A DNA stretch of 64,000 nucleotides from Otis tarda (Eukaryota; Chordata; Aves; Otidiformes; Otididae): the NCBI GenBank assembly GCA_026413225.1, contig CM048591.1, forward strand, positions 36,735,803 through 36,799,802. Reading direction: 5' to 3'. Made by a program: the position numbers and the translations under genes. Shown in pieces: positions 49,501 to 63,888 of the stretch. The notes beneath the pieces were generated by a model. The model worked only from the letters and a program-made list of their open reading frames with translations, was not told the origin of the DNA and searched no databases. Position 1 is the stretch's first letter. Every line of letters begins with the position of its first letter.

Positions 49501-52500
49501 CTTGCATTCTCACAGCTGAGGTAATGGAGGAAATTGGGACTCTTAAGTGCACCAGTGAGCCCTGGGAGGTGATTAGCACAGCAGCCTGGAACACATCTCC
49601 CTCATGCCAGGCAGTTCTTTGTGTGGACATTTCTGACGAAAGTGCTCAGCCTTCAACAAACACCATCATCTGTTTACTTAGGTCTTGATTAAAAAGTTAA
49701 CTAATTATTCAATTGATGATGGCCCTGTCCATACATCCTCTTTTGACTCAGTAAGCACGAAGGTGAATCAGGCTGAAACCGTGCACGTTTTTATTCTGAG
49801 GGAACAGAGGTTGCTATGTGATTTGTCTCATTTCTGTGGCACATCTGTACAGGCTGAAGATAGCACAGGCATTGTCATAAGAGGTTGCCTCCAGCTGATC
49901 TGTTCTCCAGTGGTAATACATACACTCCACATCTCATCTGGGGAACCAGTAAGTTACTAACATTTTTTGTCTCCTTGGCTCCAATCTTTTCCTTCAAACT
50001 GCTATGTTTGGAGGCTCAGTGGAAATGACAGAACAAAATACCCCTAGCAGCACAGACAAGGTGCAAGATGCAGGATGCAAAAGGCAATGAAGATCAGGAA
50101 GACTCTGGGTCTAGCCTGATGTGAAAGAGCATCCTACTTCCTTGACAAGGCCTGGGGTGGCATTTCAGTCACTCACCTCTGAACACTGGGACAAGAGAAA
50201 ATGAAGCTCTGCTCTCCGACACAGCCATGCAAAGTTGCAGGAGGACACTTATCAGTAGACGAGTCGGTTACTGAAAGCAAAATTATGGAGCATTGGAGCC
50301 CATGACGGATTACACTGAGGTTCTGCCTCCCGTAAGACCTATATGTTCAGTGCAGGATGAACTCGTGCCAGTGCCATCTAAAGAATAATGTCAGACCAAC
50401 AGCTCAATTCTCTTGAAGCCTCTACAGCTAACAGCACATACACATGCAACATTTTTGTAAGGCAGGCAGCCTTGCGCTCTGCAGGAAATAGGTAGAACAG
50501 ATGCAGTGCAGGCAGATGACCTTTGGCAATGTGACTGCTGTGCACAGTTTCAAGGTAGCAATTCAAAATATACAAAGGGCTTCCGAAATCCTAAGGTTAA
50601 AGAAATGCAGAAAAATGCAACAATTTTTCAGTGTATTTTATCCCCAAGTGACTCACAAACCTGTTGTAGAAACGCAAGTGGGTAAAATATTTGCAGGTGG
50701 AAGGTTGATGTTTACAGCCTGTGCCTCTTCTAAATTTGCCAGTAGAGTACTGGCAGGAAAAGCTTTTTGCAGTGCTAAGCAGCCAAACTTGGAACGCCTA
50801 GTTCTCTTCCCCTACGAGGTAACGTGATGCTTTAAATTTTGCCAATTACTTTTTAATGATCATTGTTAATAAGTAATACTGCAAAGACATGATTGCAGGT
50901 GGCAGACACTGCATCTACGCTTTTAAACTATTATGAATGCTACAGAGACTCCATCTCCTATGTCTTATTCAGCACCTTAGGTTTGCCTGATGAAGCATCA
51001 TTCTATTTTATCTCAGTCTCGTGCTACTCCTGCAAGCTTCAGAAACCTTACAAAGTACTCCTGCATTTCAGCAGTGGCAATAAATGCAAGAAAGCTGTTT
51101 ATAGAATATAGTAAGATTAATAATCACACAAATTTTCCAGAGACGCAACTGAGAAGTCTTCAAAAATTCTCTAAAGTAAATTCCCTCATGACACAGGAAG
51201 ACAACCAACACAGCCTGAAAGATCAGAGGTTCACTGAGCGCAGCAGCTGAAGGGGGCTGCCTGAGGAAGAGCCAGCTCACAGCAGCATTTCCCCAGCTGC
51301 AACATTTCTGTACTCAGGGACTTAACCAGAGGTGCTTTTTTCCCCTTCCCATGTAAGGACCTCACTGGGTTTGTTTTCCATAAGGTTGTGCAGTCTCTGT
51401 GTAAGCCCATTAAAAAACATCCTGTGGCTGTTGATCTCCACAGCTTTATTTGTGAGAAAGGTGAAAAAACTGCTAAGTGAGGTTTTGGTTTTATGCCTCC
51501 TGTTTCATGGCTTCCTTAGATGGAAGAGAACTAGATGCCTGCCTTCCACATCATCCACAACAATGCAGGCTCTGGCATAGTGTCCCCATTCGTCTTTTTG
51601 TCGGGCTGAAACACAGGATATGCCCTAGTCCTTTAAGGGCCTAGCAGAAAAGTTTCTTCTTATGCAACGAGAGGATAAAATTGAAATTGTTGGACAAAGA
51701 TGTCCTTAGTATTTCTTCAGTCTTGTTTCAAAAGGACAGACTCCAGAAGGCAGTTTCTTTCCTGTAAAGCTTTAGCTAAACAGTGCCAGATGGGATTGCA
51801 CTTCCCGAGGTGTTAACAAGGACACGTCCTGTCCTCTCCAACAGCACAGGCCCTGCTTCTTTCAGATGGCAATGATACAGTCTGTGCTATTGATCTGAAA
51901 GTGTCAGTTTCCACACAGGGACAAGCCGTTTTATCCCAGGGATATAAATGAGCATATGGGGAAGAGAGTGCTCTTGGTCTAGAACCAGGTTCTTCTTTAC
52001 AAGCTTAATCTTTAACATCTGGTCCAGCTCACAGGGACCTGCAGTGTGTCCTGATACTGAGATATTCTTCCTTCTTATGTTCTTCTTCAGTCTTTTGATG
52101 CTCAGCTGTTGTAGGGTTCAGCTTTGACCTTGTACTCTCACTCGAGGTGATGCCCAGTCTTGCACCGACGTAGCTGTTAGAAAACATGCACCTTAGTTAA
52201 CTTACGGTACTAAGTTACCTTGACTACAGGCAGAACAAGTCTGGCCTCTGGGCTCAACTGAACTCATAAATGTGGTCATTTAAAACTGCTTCTTTTCAAA
52301 TAAATTATCAGCTGCAAGCCAGGAAACAAACCAGGCTGCTATCAAAAATTGCCATCAGCATTCAGCTACCCTGCATCTTGGGAAAGGTAATAAACTGGGT
52401 TTTTGTGACAGTCTGCAGCTAAAATGGTAAAATTTCAGGAACAATATCCATAATGCATTCTCCAGAAACTTTCATAAAGGTACTTTGTGTCTCCCAAGAA

Positions 52501-53189
52501 AATATAACTGTAACATAAATGTTGACCACGCCTTCACTGTGTTTTCTTGCGGGGTCTGTGCATTTACATGTTGCATGCTTCTAACATTGTTTTTTTGGAC
52601 AAGTGGTAACTTTTAGAGAGAGAGGCAGCATTGCTGTTGGTGTGCTTTTTTGACATGGTGCGTTTGCACAGGGATGTGTACATTTATTACAAACATGGTA
52701 CTCATGCTCCAGTTCCTACTGAACAATCCATTTCTTGGTGCAGTATGAAAACCTACATTCCCAGGGAGATCTGAAGAATCCTGGATGGTAAAAATTTGGG
52801 AAAGAGATGAGGAAGGAGAAAGTAAAATTATGTTTTACACATCTTTAAAGTTTAAGGTTTTGGTTAATATTGCCAAGAAATTCCCACTGTGTCAAGAGAA
52901 ATACAGGTTAAATCATCTTTGCATGGTCTGAGCTAGATAATTCTCCATCTAACTTTCTCAAACTTCAGGGAAAGTTTTGCTCGTATCTCCATTTTTAGGC
53001 CTGAAAGCTATAAAGAGTTAGACTAGAACAGTACGTTTGAATAATTTGTTATTATGTATCCCCACAATATACTTCATTCCTTTAACTACCGAGATGAGAG
53101 AAAGTCTACTCCTCTGCCAGGTGGCATTTCAAACGCTGCACATTTTTGCGTGTGTGCAGGCTGCCCGGATGTGTCTGTTCCCTCTGACG
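46521..53189. other. Intergenic stretch
   Basis: No recognised gene. A GC-richer patch at about 48540-48740 has overlapping short frames on both strands but no convincing splice pair. A short CA-rich microsatellite lies at 47195-47216. Confidence 0.65.
47195..47216 (+). repeat. Imperfect (CA)n/(ACACAT)n microsatellite
   Basis: A run of CA units interrupted by T residues. Confidence 0.75.
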
Positions 53190-53770
53190 GCAGGATGGCA
53201 GCGTGTAGCCCTGGGGACGACCAAAGGGCCGTTTCTTCCCACATGAAGGGCCAGCGTACCCACCACGTGGCTGCTTTGAGGGACAGCATGGGGATGAGGT
53301 CCCTTCTGCGCTGTCAATTTTGTAGCTTGTTGTTGAAGAAGGCTGCAACGAGCGTGGATGTGTCCAGAAAGTGTCCGCCACGGGGGCTTTTCTCTGGGTA
53401 CCGAGCGCACAGCTGCTGTAGACATCAAGGGCTTCAGTCACCGGGGCGATAAGCAGATTACGGGTGTTGCTGCAGGCCGGGAAGGTGTACCCTTTCAGGA
53501 CCCTTTCAGGATCCGAGAAAGCCTGGGAGCTTTCCCCCTTGCAGGCCCCTGCCCGCGCCGAGTCACCGCCGCTGCCGCCACCGCGCCTCGTCCCCAGTCT
53601 TTTACCGCCACCCCGCGGGCGGCGCGGGGAACGCACCCGGCCCCGGCCCCGCCGAGCCCCGGGGCTCGTCCTTTCTCCCCGCCGGGGACAGGCGCGGCTC
53701 CCCTCGGCGTTTACTGGGCATGCACACGCGCACTCTTTAAAAGCGAGTTTCCCTTCTGTCTTTTTCGTGT
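53190..53770. promoter_or_regulatory. Second CpG island, candidate promoter of an unannotated transcript
   Basis: CpG density is strongly raised, with a core at about 53550-53710 (C/G-rich blocks such as CCGCCGCTGCCGCCACCGCG). It lies about 20 kb upstream of SLC24A2. A TTTAAAA element is at 53736-53742, and a CRE/C-EBP-like TGACGCAA is at 53782-53789. The open minus-strand frame through the island (53106-53789) has no ATG start, so a coding product is not supported. Either strand could be transcribed, for example as a lncRNA or an alternative SLC24A2 first exon. Confidence 0.55.
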
Positions 53771-56700
53771 GCAGTAGCTGATGACGCAAGTTTTGATTGC
53801 TGTGGTTTTTTTGGTTTTTGTTTTTTGTTTTTTTTTAATGTACTTATTCACAGAAAATGTAAATTGCCTTGGAGCTTCACGTGGTGAATTAGCCTGCAGA
53901 CAGATAGCTGTCATTTTCAATTAGTCAGCACTGAATCCTATTAACAGTTTTTCATTGCCTAGACTCTTTTTGGGCTAAACTGTAAAATAAGAAGCTGCTT
54001 CAACAGTCCCACCTGGAAGCCATGTGGACTGAATGCAAACACAGGACCATATTTTCTCGGTGGTTGCAATTCTCTGGTGGTTAAGCACTCACAAAAGCTA
54101 AGCGGTTGCTCATTTGCCCTAGTAAATAGTGAAAATCAGTGATGAGCTTGGGGCATCCTGCATACAGCTCCCACAATACCAAGTCTGCACAAAGCACTGC
54201 CCCTTCACTGAAACACTTCTACTCTGAAAGCAAGAGATGTACTGCCTTGCTGTAGGCTGCACCAAGGCATTGCACTGGTCTGTATGTAAAGCCTGGTAGC
54301 CACAGCAATAATAACAATGTATTAGCCAGATTTCTCCTGGCTTCTTAAGATGAAGCTAACAGATATCCAACAGGACAGATGTTCTAGTAGCATATGGGGA
54401 CCATAAGGAAAATAAAAATGGCCATATCCCGTGAGATCAAAGGTCTATCCGGTTTAGTGGATCTGTTTCCAAGTGTAACCAATAGCAGATGCCTCAGGAA
54501 GAGGCTTGCAAAGCAAGCATGTACCGGTACTTTTCCAGATTGCTTGCGTATACACCACAGATTTGGGGCATACTGATCTCTGAACTTGATGTGGTATGTT
54601 GGCATTTTGTAGCCCTGTGTACTTTAGCTTCTCTTCCCTGCCATGGATAAACTTTTAATATCCACTCCAGCTGAGTCAAGGAGTTCCAATCTGGTTGTCA
54701 CCCATTGGCTTTGAAGCCCTTAGTTCCTGTTTTCATTTGATGCTCCCTCTGCTGCTTTATTAGAAGAGACATTAAACAAGCTCAACAGAGGATGTTATAG
54801 ATTTCTTTTATACTCCTCTTTTCCTTCCCTTTATGGAGTGAAGCACCTAAGCAAAGAGTTTTCCACATGTGGAAACCATCGTACCTAGGATCACCCTTGC
54901 TACACGTTGTTTTGTTTTTCCTAGCTCTCCTGTACCCTTTTTTGAGCTTGGGGTCAAGACCAGACCAGACCAGAAATTTGAAAGGATTGAGACTGAATTA
55001 ATAAACTGCATGGAACAGATAGAATCCATTCCTTTATGGAGGGCTGTGCTGGGCTAAGAACAACAACAAAAAAAGAGACAGGTAGGGGGCAATCCAATAC
55101 TCCAGATATTAAACCACAATATAAGGAAAGTTAAAATGTGGAAGGAGCAAAGGTAGCTTAAAGCCTCCAATTCACAAGTCCAAAGGAAACACAGAATACA
55201 GATGGGCTTTTTACAATGATTTCTGTGCTGAAATATGAAGATAAGGCACACCAGAAAACTGTTTTCTGGGATGATGTCTTTATGTCTCAAGCCTGTGTTG
55301 TGGCACCACTTCGGGTGTAGCTGGCTAGTGCACCTATAAAGCTGCTTTGTACACACAGGCCCACCACATCCGACAGAGGACGATTACATGTAGTGAAGCA
55401 CACAGGAGTTACTTATTTGTTATACAGCTGAGTCCAAAGCTTCTTTCTTGTCATGGTATCTTTTTGGCTTTAAATGGAACATTGTGGTTCTCAGATAAGT
55501 TTTTCTGTGCACAGATTGAAACCATTTCCCCGTGAGTGCTGACTGTTTCCAAAGGTGGTTCTTTGTCTTCTTGGCAAGTCTCAAGGCACCTAGAAATACT
55601 ACACCTGAAAATTGAAACTACTGGGGTTGTTTCGCTTACATTTACTCATTCACTTCCTTTTATTTAATAAAATAAACATCAACTAAAACAAAAATACTCT
55701 GTTCTGAAAAAGTAGACCCCTACCACGTAGGGGAAAAAGTAATTCCCTTGAACTGTAATTCAGGAGAGACACCTTGTACATCCTAATTTTAGCTTCAGGA
55801 ACTTGCTTAATATTGTCAACATGTAAGTGCTGTACTACGTAATTGAGCCTTCTGGAAGCAATGTGCCATCCCTGCCCTGTTACCGGCTGCAAGGGAAGGA
55901 CCTCATTCCCCGAGTCATATGTACAAAGTTGGGGGCTTTAAGGAAGGCTGTTATAAAAACATCCAGATAGCAAGGTCCTCCCCTCAAGAGTAGCTCACAT
56001 CATGTATCTAGGATCGTAATTTCAACTACCAATAACTTCACAGTAAGGATAATAAATTCTCAGTATTCTTATCTTGCAAAGAAGTCAATGTAATTTAAAA
56101 TTTTAAAAGTAGGTGTAAAGGAGTGAGAGGAAGGATGTCTTTCTTTGACAAAGAAATGCAGTATCAAAAAGAACAGAGATATGAATGAAAAAGTGATATT
56201 CCTGTGTATCTTTGGCTGACAGTCTTTTCACTGAATTCCCTTGAATGAAATAAGTTTATTTGAAGGAGACCATGCTGCCAAAGAACTGTGAGCTCTAGTG
56301 TGGCCAAGGGAGCACAAGCAGAGAACAGAAGGCACACACTGTGTGGGGAGGACCAGAGGGTGGTAGTTCTGCCGGCGTTTGTAATATTTGCAATCGGCTG
56401 CTGGCCTGGAAATTGAGAGATTTATTTTGCAGGCTCTGTGGGTGCAGGGAAAATTTAGGGAGTTGAAACTGATCTCTTCTGAAACTATAAATTAATCTCT
56501 TACATCAAGGATCAGACTTCCTAACTCCAAAATGCATTTGTCTTAGTCACATGGAAAGGTGGGAGAATTAATAAAGTAAAAATGATGTAACGCTTGTACA
56601 ACAATAAAATACACATAGGCAGTCAAGCCTGCAAGGTGGGAGAACTCTGGCCCTCTTTCCACTAGCCATGTAAATGTATTTAATCCAATTGATAGATAAG

Positions 56701-56844
56701 TTAGATGTGTTTAGGGTAGTATCACTTGCATGCTTAACTCAGCAACTGTGTTGAATAGTGATTTTGAAAGAGTGTAACATCTTATACCGAAATGGACTGC
56801 TCTGTGTAAAGGTACTGTCAGTACAGGCAAGGCATGTACTTCAC

Positions 56845-56859
56845 TTTTTTTTTTTTTTT
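56845..56859 (+). repeat. Poly(T) tract, 15 T
   Basis: An uninterrupted run of 15 thymines. Confidence 0.9.
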
Positions 56860-59800
56860 GATTAGTAATGGAAGATGTTAAGAAACTTATTTCTCAAGCT
56901 CTGGATGAAACCAATGTCAAAACGAGCCTAGGTATCCATGCAGTTGTGCTATGTGACTTTCCTGCTCCATCTCTTATCCAGTGTTTAGAGAAGACTCAGT
57001 ACATTAGAGTAGGGAGGAGAAAGGAAACGGAGGGGGCATTTACATTGTCTGAGAGCCTGCAGCCAAACAAATGTATAACCTGACTGGTTTAAAAGGTAAT
57101 TTAGTTTCAAGCTTTTCACTCAGCACCTGACAAAAGATAAATCCGAATAAGACATTAAAAAAAGTTCATTACGAGCACTTCAAAACTCTCCTCCCTTCTC
57201 CATGCTGTCTTCCTCTAGGACTTTTTGTGTAATAAATGTCCTCATCTTTGTCTTCAAGGGGCTCCTGAAATGTGGGAGACACAAACAAGATCTCCAGGGG
57301 TCTGTGAATGCCAAGCTGAACTTTCAGAGTTGGGTGTTAGGAAATGAGCTCCACTGCAAACCAAGAACTCACCCCTGCAGATTTGTTAATGCTGTTGCTT
57401 CACCGAGAGTGAAGCTGACGTGTAGCACATATACGTAGTGATTATTGGAGGGCGAGTGAACCTTGGTTGCCCAGTACCACTGACTGCTCTGGGATTATGT
57501 ATATTTTTACTGAGTTCCTCTCTCAGTGCATGTTTATCGACCTTGGTCTTGATAGCACAGAGCCATCACGCTAAAGACCAAAGGCACGTTATCTGTGTTA
57601 TTCATGTTTCCTCCGTACACCCTACCAGGGTGCACACTGTGTGGCAGAGTGGAGGCACAAGAAGTGATCCAGGAGTCCAGTATGGCTGTTGCTGACTCTG
57701 GAAGTCAGTCGACACCAGAGCAGGCTATTCTGGACAGAAGGAGAAGGCAGGATAAGAAGCTGAGCTGCTAGTGCTGGCTAAGACACTCCAGTGCTAATGT
57801 TTGCTGCGTGAGAAACAAGCAAGGCAGAGGTATCTGCCTCAAACGTGCCTGTCACCAGAAGAACCGGGCGCGGAGGCCCGGAGCTGCCGTTAGCACAGCT
57901 GTTCTATCTCCTCCCACGCGATGTAGGCACACTGATTACAACGCGCTGCTTTTGGAAAGCCTCATAAAGCGGGTCTGCACTGCCCCAGAGGTATGCAGAC
58001 CAGGCTAGACTGAAGTGCAAAGGTTAACAGTTTTGCTGATTTGAGTGGTTGTAATCGAGTTAAGGGCTGTGCTTGTTACTCACTTAAGGCTGCGGTTGAC
58101 TTGAATCACATGCTAGTCAGTGTGTGGCTCTCCCCTTATCTCTGCCAGTGAAAGGGTAAAAGGCTCCTGTTACCTTACGGGCACTTGCGAATATCTTCCT
58201 GTAGTGAGCCAACCGAGTGCCATAAGGCCACCAGACCCCATCTGCCAGAGCACCTTCAGATAACTCTCTTCAGATGTCTGCAGGGAAAGTGTCGAGGCTA
58301 ACACAAACATACACAAAACGGGCTGTCACAGGAGATGTGTGATCCAGCGGTGGGGAGCCCTCAGGGTGGCTGGAGGGAAGGCTGCTAAAATCTCTAAGGA
58401 GCAATGGATTCTCCAGGGAAGAGAAAAGGGACAGGAGAAAATTTTTAGGCAGCCTTAGGCCAATCCCTTGATGCAATTACAGCCATGAATCCGAAAGCAA
58501 GAGTTTGTTTCTTTCATGGAAGTAACAAAGGAATGAAATATAACACACTGCACAGATTGTGCCTACCACTCTCGGTTCCTGAATATCTCATTGTCCATGC
58601 AACTGGCATCAAAATACATTTTCTTTATTGCTAATATGATTACTAATAATGCTTTCAATCTTGATATTTTTTTAAAAAAAGAACAAAAATCTGCTACATC
58701 TTCTTTGAAATTTCTGATTTTGCTATCAATTGGATTTTGGCAGTAGTTGAAAATTCATGTTTTATAAATAAAAGTAGAGGGTTTAAAATTGTAATTTCAC
58801 CACTTTCTCATGTATCGGTTTTCATTCTGTGTGTGCCTATGTTTTACACATAAATAGAGAGAGAGAATTAAGCTTCCTCTGTCTATGCTTAAACACAGAC
58901 ATCCTCGAAGATACTGAAAGACAGGATCTGACTCTCTCCCACCAGTTTTAAAATGTTCTAAAACCAGAGATTTGAGAGATATTTTGGATTTAAATGAAAA
59001 TGGAAACAGACATTTCTATACATACACACGAGTACAGAAACACTTGTACACATATCTCCACTTACAAATATATACTACATGTTAATAAGATATTAAAATA
59101 TTAATATTTCACATTGCTTGAAAACTATTGCCATGATAATAATGTTTTGGCAGCTCTGCTCTAAACGGTTCTTGCTTTCCTCCTTTATAATTTGGTATGA
59201 CAGTACAAACCTTTATGTGATTGCGGTCATAAAATATTCTTTTTTTTTTTCTTTCATATAGGTTTTAATGATTATTCTCACTCTTTCAAATTTTGCTTTG
59301 GCATCAAGGCATTCATGATCTAACCAGCTCTCTGTTACGCTAGCAAGTAAACTCTTAAAAGGCATTTTTTTTCCCCCACAATAACTTATGAATAATCTAC
59401 TCATGCCTAATTTATCTCCATCCTTTCATTATAATTGCTTAGAACACCCAAAGTGTATTTCACTGTTCTTATGTATGTTGTCTTTTGTTCTCAATGATAC
59501 TGATTTCCTGAGTGAAAGCTGCAACTGTCTGAGAGCTACTCTTTCTTAACAATATCAGGTGATTTCAGCTCTGAAGGATGTACGTGAATCCTTGGGAAAG
59601 GGAAGATGGAAGCCATCAGGTAACATTTTAGCTGGTGGTTCTGCAAAGACAGTAGATATGTAGGACTCCGTCTATTTCAAACTTGTTTTAGGAAACCTCT
59701 AGAGTAGACCTTACCTTGCAAAGGGCTTTCGTAGTGATCTGCACGTTACTACTGCTTACAATGGTTTTATGATATGGCTTATTCTTCAAGAGTACTGTTC

Positions 59801-62800
59801 ACTGTTGCGGTAGGCAAGTAGCCTGCACTGCCAGTAGTGTTATTACTTAAGCAGATCATCAGGAAAGTGATGACCATCTAATTGGAGAGTTCAAAGCCCA
59901 GCAATGCAAGGGAAACTGGGAAACTAGCTCCAGGTTTTATTGTGGTCCGGGTCATTCTAAAAGTAATTTCCTTCTCTTTCAGGAATATAAAGAGGCATAT
60001 ATTATGTGGGCAGAAAATTCTGTATTCTGGTCAATAACATAGGCCACAGAGGTCAATGGCAGGCAAGCCTGCCTGAAAGACCCTGTAAATTTTCAAAGGT
60101 GAGGGAGGAAGATTTAGAGACTGGATGTGTTCTGTCTGTGCAGGAGGAAAGTTAAAACACCACTCTGTGAAGAGGAATAGAATATTAAGTCCCATAAAAA
60201 CCTTAAGAGGCTCTACAGTCTCCTCAATGGGAGAAGAATTTTGCCCACCCAGGTTTTATTTTACTGCAGGGACACATAAAAGAGCACTTGAAATTAATGC
60301 TTAGAACACAACTGATCCACTAAGGCAAAAGCTAAAGCTTTCTTTCAGCCTCCTCATTTGCCCCCATTCCTCTTTTGTCACCACCTATTTTGATGCAACA
60401 CCTTCAGAAGAGGCAGTTTGTCACTGACACAGTGACGAAAAGTCCCACCATCCCTCCTTTCCAGATGTTTCTCGCTTTCAGCTTCCAAATCAAGGTTGGC
60501 ACCGGCCCAAATAAATATGCATATTCCCACTGTGCTAAGGAATAGAAGTACTGTTTTATGAGCCATGAAGCCAGCTTAGGTTATTCCCTATGTTTCATAA
60601 AAACTATTCCTGTCAGAAAAATTTTTGGGACTCTCTTCTATAGCAATACAGTAAGGCAGGCCATGAAACATCTGGACTAATTCAGCTGAATATACAAGGA
60701 ACAAAATACCCCTCTCTTCTTCCTATATATGGAATAATACTGGATATTTAAAATCAATTTATATGTGTACATGTAATAATATCTACGTTGAAGCAGTGCA
60801 ATGAAAACAGAAATGTTTTGTATGCAAGGAGACGGAGAGCCTGTTTCTTACTTTACTGTGCTTTGGAGCATGCCTAATCCACTTTTCATCCATATGTCCT
60901 GAAGTACTAGCCACCAGGATAGCTTTGTTGCCATTTTTCACGGTGAAACTGAGTCTGAGAGAGAATTGCAAGATGTTGCAAAAACTGACTCAAGCAGTAC
61001 ACAGAATAGGAAATTGAACTCAGGTTTTCAGATTCCCGGACAATTTAATCCCACCAGACATTGCCTCGAATTTGGATAATTTCTGTATTCCTATGATACC
61101 TATGATTTCTTTAAAGAACATTAAAGTTAGTACCAGCTCGTAAGCCAGTCCTGCAATCTAACACAGAAGCCCCTTTATAATCAGTAACAGTCAAAGAAGC
61201 ATCCAATAAATCTTGGGACGTGCTCAGTATCTTTTCTAGGACTCAGCCTTAACATTACAAGAAAATGCACTGCATTGATCTGTAATTTTTCTGTGTTTTT
61301 AGGGATCCGGGAAGTGTAAATTTTCCGTCATCTTCAGCAATAATAGGAACATATTCCTACAACAGAGCATCCAAGACACTTTCTATTTGCTAGATTTATT
61401 TAATTTTTCTTTTTTTATTCACTTCTTTTGTTTATTTCTCATCATTTACAAGGGTCAATGCTTGTGCTTCCTGATCAGCTGCATAACAGTTTAAAATATT
61501 TGAAATTTCTCTCTGACAAAGTAAAGCATGGCCTGCAGAGATGCAGCAAGAGTGAGGGAATGGTGAGTGAGAAAGGGCAAATCACAGAATGACAGGTGGA
61601 AAATCTGGGACATGTTTTAAAAAATCCATAGTTTCCAAGACCTTGCTGGGAGAAACAGCTGAGGAGTTTCCAAGCAAAAGAGAAGTGCATATGCACATGC
61701 TGTTAATCTGTTGTAGGTTAATACAGTTGTCATGGACTTTTTGTTGGGAAAAATGAGGACTATTTGGAGGTGGTCAGTGTTGGTTTTTTTAGCCCTGGCT
61801 CTGTGACTGTGGACAGGTCACAGGGTGAGACTATTTGGATACCACTTGCTCCCAGTACAACTTTGACCCTAATTTTGGAGCACTGATGGAAGGAAGATAT
61901 GTCAAAACTGAAAGTATTTGCTATCTTATCAAACTTTCTCATTTTTAATGGAGAGAAAAGTAGGGATGCAGACCAAGAGAAGGCCTCTTTTTCCCACCCT
62001 GGGGAATAATGGTTGATGTTCCTACTACATATAAATCTAGCTAGAGTAAATAGCCCAGAGGATCCCTTCCTGTTGGCGGACCATTGTGTGTTCAGTAGAG
62101 GGTTAGAATCAAGAGGAAAAACAAGGAACAGAGGAACAGGGTCAGAGGGAACAGTAGTGTAAGCAATAGATACATGGATCTTCACATTTGTTGCGTCTTA
62201 TGAATAAACTATTTTAGAATTATAAATGTCTTAGACAAAAATGCATGTATTGTAGAGAAAAAGCAGACAGAATGACACAGCATGTCTTGGTTCAGTTTCC
62301 TGTGAGCCTTTGCCATATCATTTACAGATGTATATTTGATATCAATATTTAAGATGTAAAAAAGAACCACATTTTGGAGAACGGGAGACGTGCAGCTGAA
62401 TGCTCTTTCCCCCAGCTACTTTGCTTTGACATAAAGTATCAGAACACCACCAGAGAAACATTTTATTCCGTAGAGCATGCATTTTTTTTCAGGAAAAAGC
62501 AGGAGAGACAGTAAATTGCAAAGCAAGGTCAGAACTGTTTTCCCTCCAATTTGCCTGAATGGATATTTTTCTTTTGTAAAAGAAAAGAAGGAAGGAAACT
62601 GTTCTTCAAAAACAAAAATACAGAAAGCAATGTACAGCAGTATTTCTGTGAGAGTGACTTGTCAGAAAATAAGAAGAACGATCCATTCCTGTTGCTCTTT
62701 GAAGAGCTGAAGTACCTGCACACATTTCAATGAAAGAGATTGTGTTCTGGGAGGTATCTTAGTTAGCTACCTTCAACACACTTACACTTTTTTTTTCTGT

Positions 62801-63392
62801 TCCTTTCAACTTGTAGGTAACAGTAACCTGGTTTCCCTAGGTGGGATTAACCCAAGCAAACATGCATGGCACACATTTCCACTTGAACCAGTTCAGGCTT
62901 TCTGATTTGAAAAGGCAGACAGAAAAGTAGATGCAAAGAAGCACTCTTGTAGACAATACATAATTTTATTATTTATTACTTTACATTAAACATTCTGATA
63001 GATGATAAATGATGCCTTAATGGCATCTATTTCTCTCGAGTCTATAAAGTGAATATGGGGTGGTGTACTTGAAAGCAGACACCCAAGGCTGAACAAGATG
63101 GATCTGAGCTCTATGGAATCAAGTTTGTTCTCTCCAGTCTTGGACCCTTGAACAGCGCCAAGATGGTCTTACGCAATTTCAGAACAGGTTTGCTGTCATA
63201 GTGTGACTGGATAATTTATAATGTCCAAGCTTCATGAATGTTAAATTCTTCCAAGTTCCTGTCACCTGTTTATGAAATTTCTCATCTCAAGGATTATGCC
63301 TCAGTAAAGGAAATAGGAGATTATGTTAGGAGGATCTGCAGTGTTGGTGAGTCATTTTAGCTTGTGCCATCCCGTACATAGAATCTATTTGC

Positions 63393-63451
63393 TAATCTAA
63401 AATAAATCTAAATTCTAAAATTAACCTAAATTCTAGAATGAATCTAAATTA
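63393..63451 (+). repeat. Degenerate AATCTAAATT-type tandem repeat
   Basis: Imperfect units of about 10-16 bases related to TAAATCTAAATTCTA recur four or five times. Another AATCTAAATTA occurs about 70 bases downstream. Confidence 0.6.
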
Positions 63452-63855
63452 ACACCATTAACAACTTTGGGTGATCCATCCAGACTATCTGTGAAAAAAT
63501 GTTTTGTCACACCTCCTCAAATCTAAATTATTTCTGAACCTACTACGAGTAATCTGGACATTGAATATTTACATGTAAAAATGGTTTTTTACTTCAATAT
63601 ACATCTTTCCAATGTTGCTGCATAACAAAACGAAAAATGCAGTTTTCCAGAATGCAGCACAAATATACCAAGATTTGAGACTTGGTATTTGAGACACCTT
63701 TTTAGGAAATACATCTTTTTGATCATGGGAAAAATCATCAACAAGGCAACAGTTCACACACTTTCTGGGAAAGATGACAGTAAGGTGTGTAACCAGACAG
63801 AAAATAGTTTATTGATTTACTGTAGCATACACATATTTAAGGTCTCCCATATTGC

Positions 63856-63888
63856 TTTTTTGTTTGTTTGTTTGTTTGTTTGTTTGTT
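63856..63888 (+). repeat. (TTTG)n microsatellite
   Basis: Six T are followed by about seven GTTT units without interruption. Confidence 0.95.

Noticed and set aside
53106-53789. 227-codon minus-strand frame over the second CpG island
   Set aside because: It starts at TTG, has no internal ATG, and its composition follows the island. No domain is recognisable.
61760-62185. 141-codon minus-strand frame near the right edge
   Set aside because: No family resemblance or exon signals recognised. Consistent with chance.
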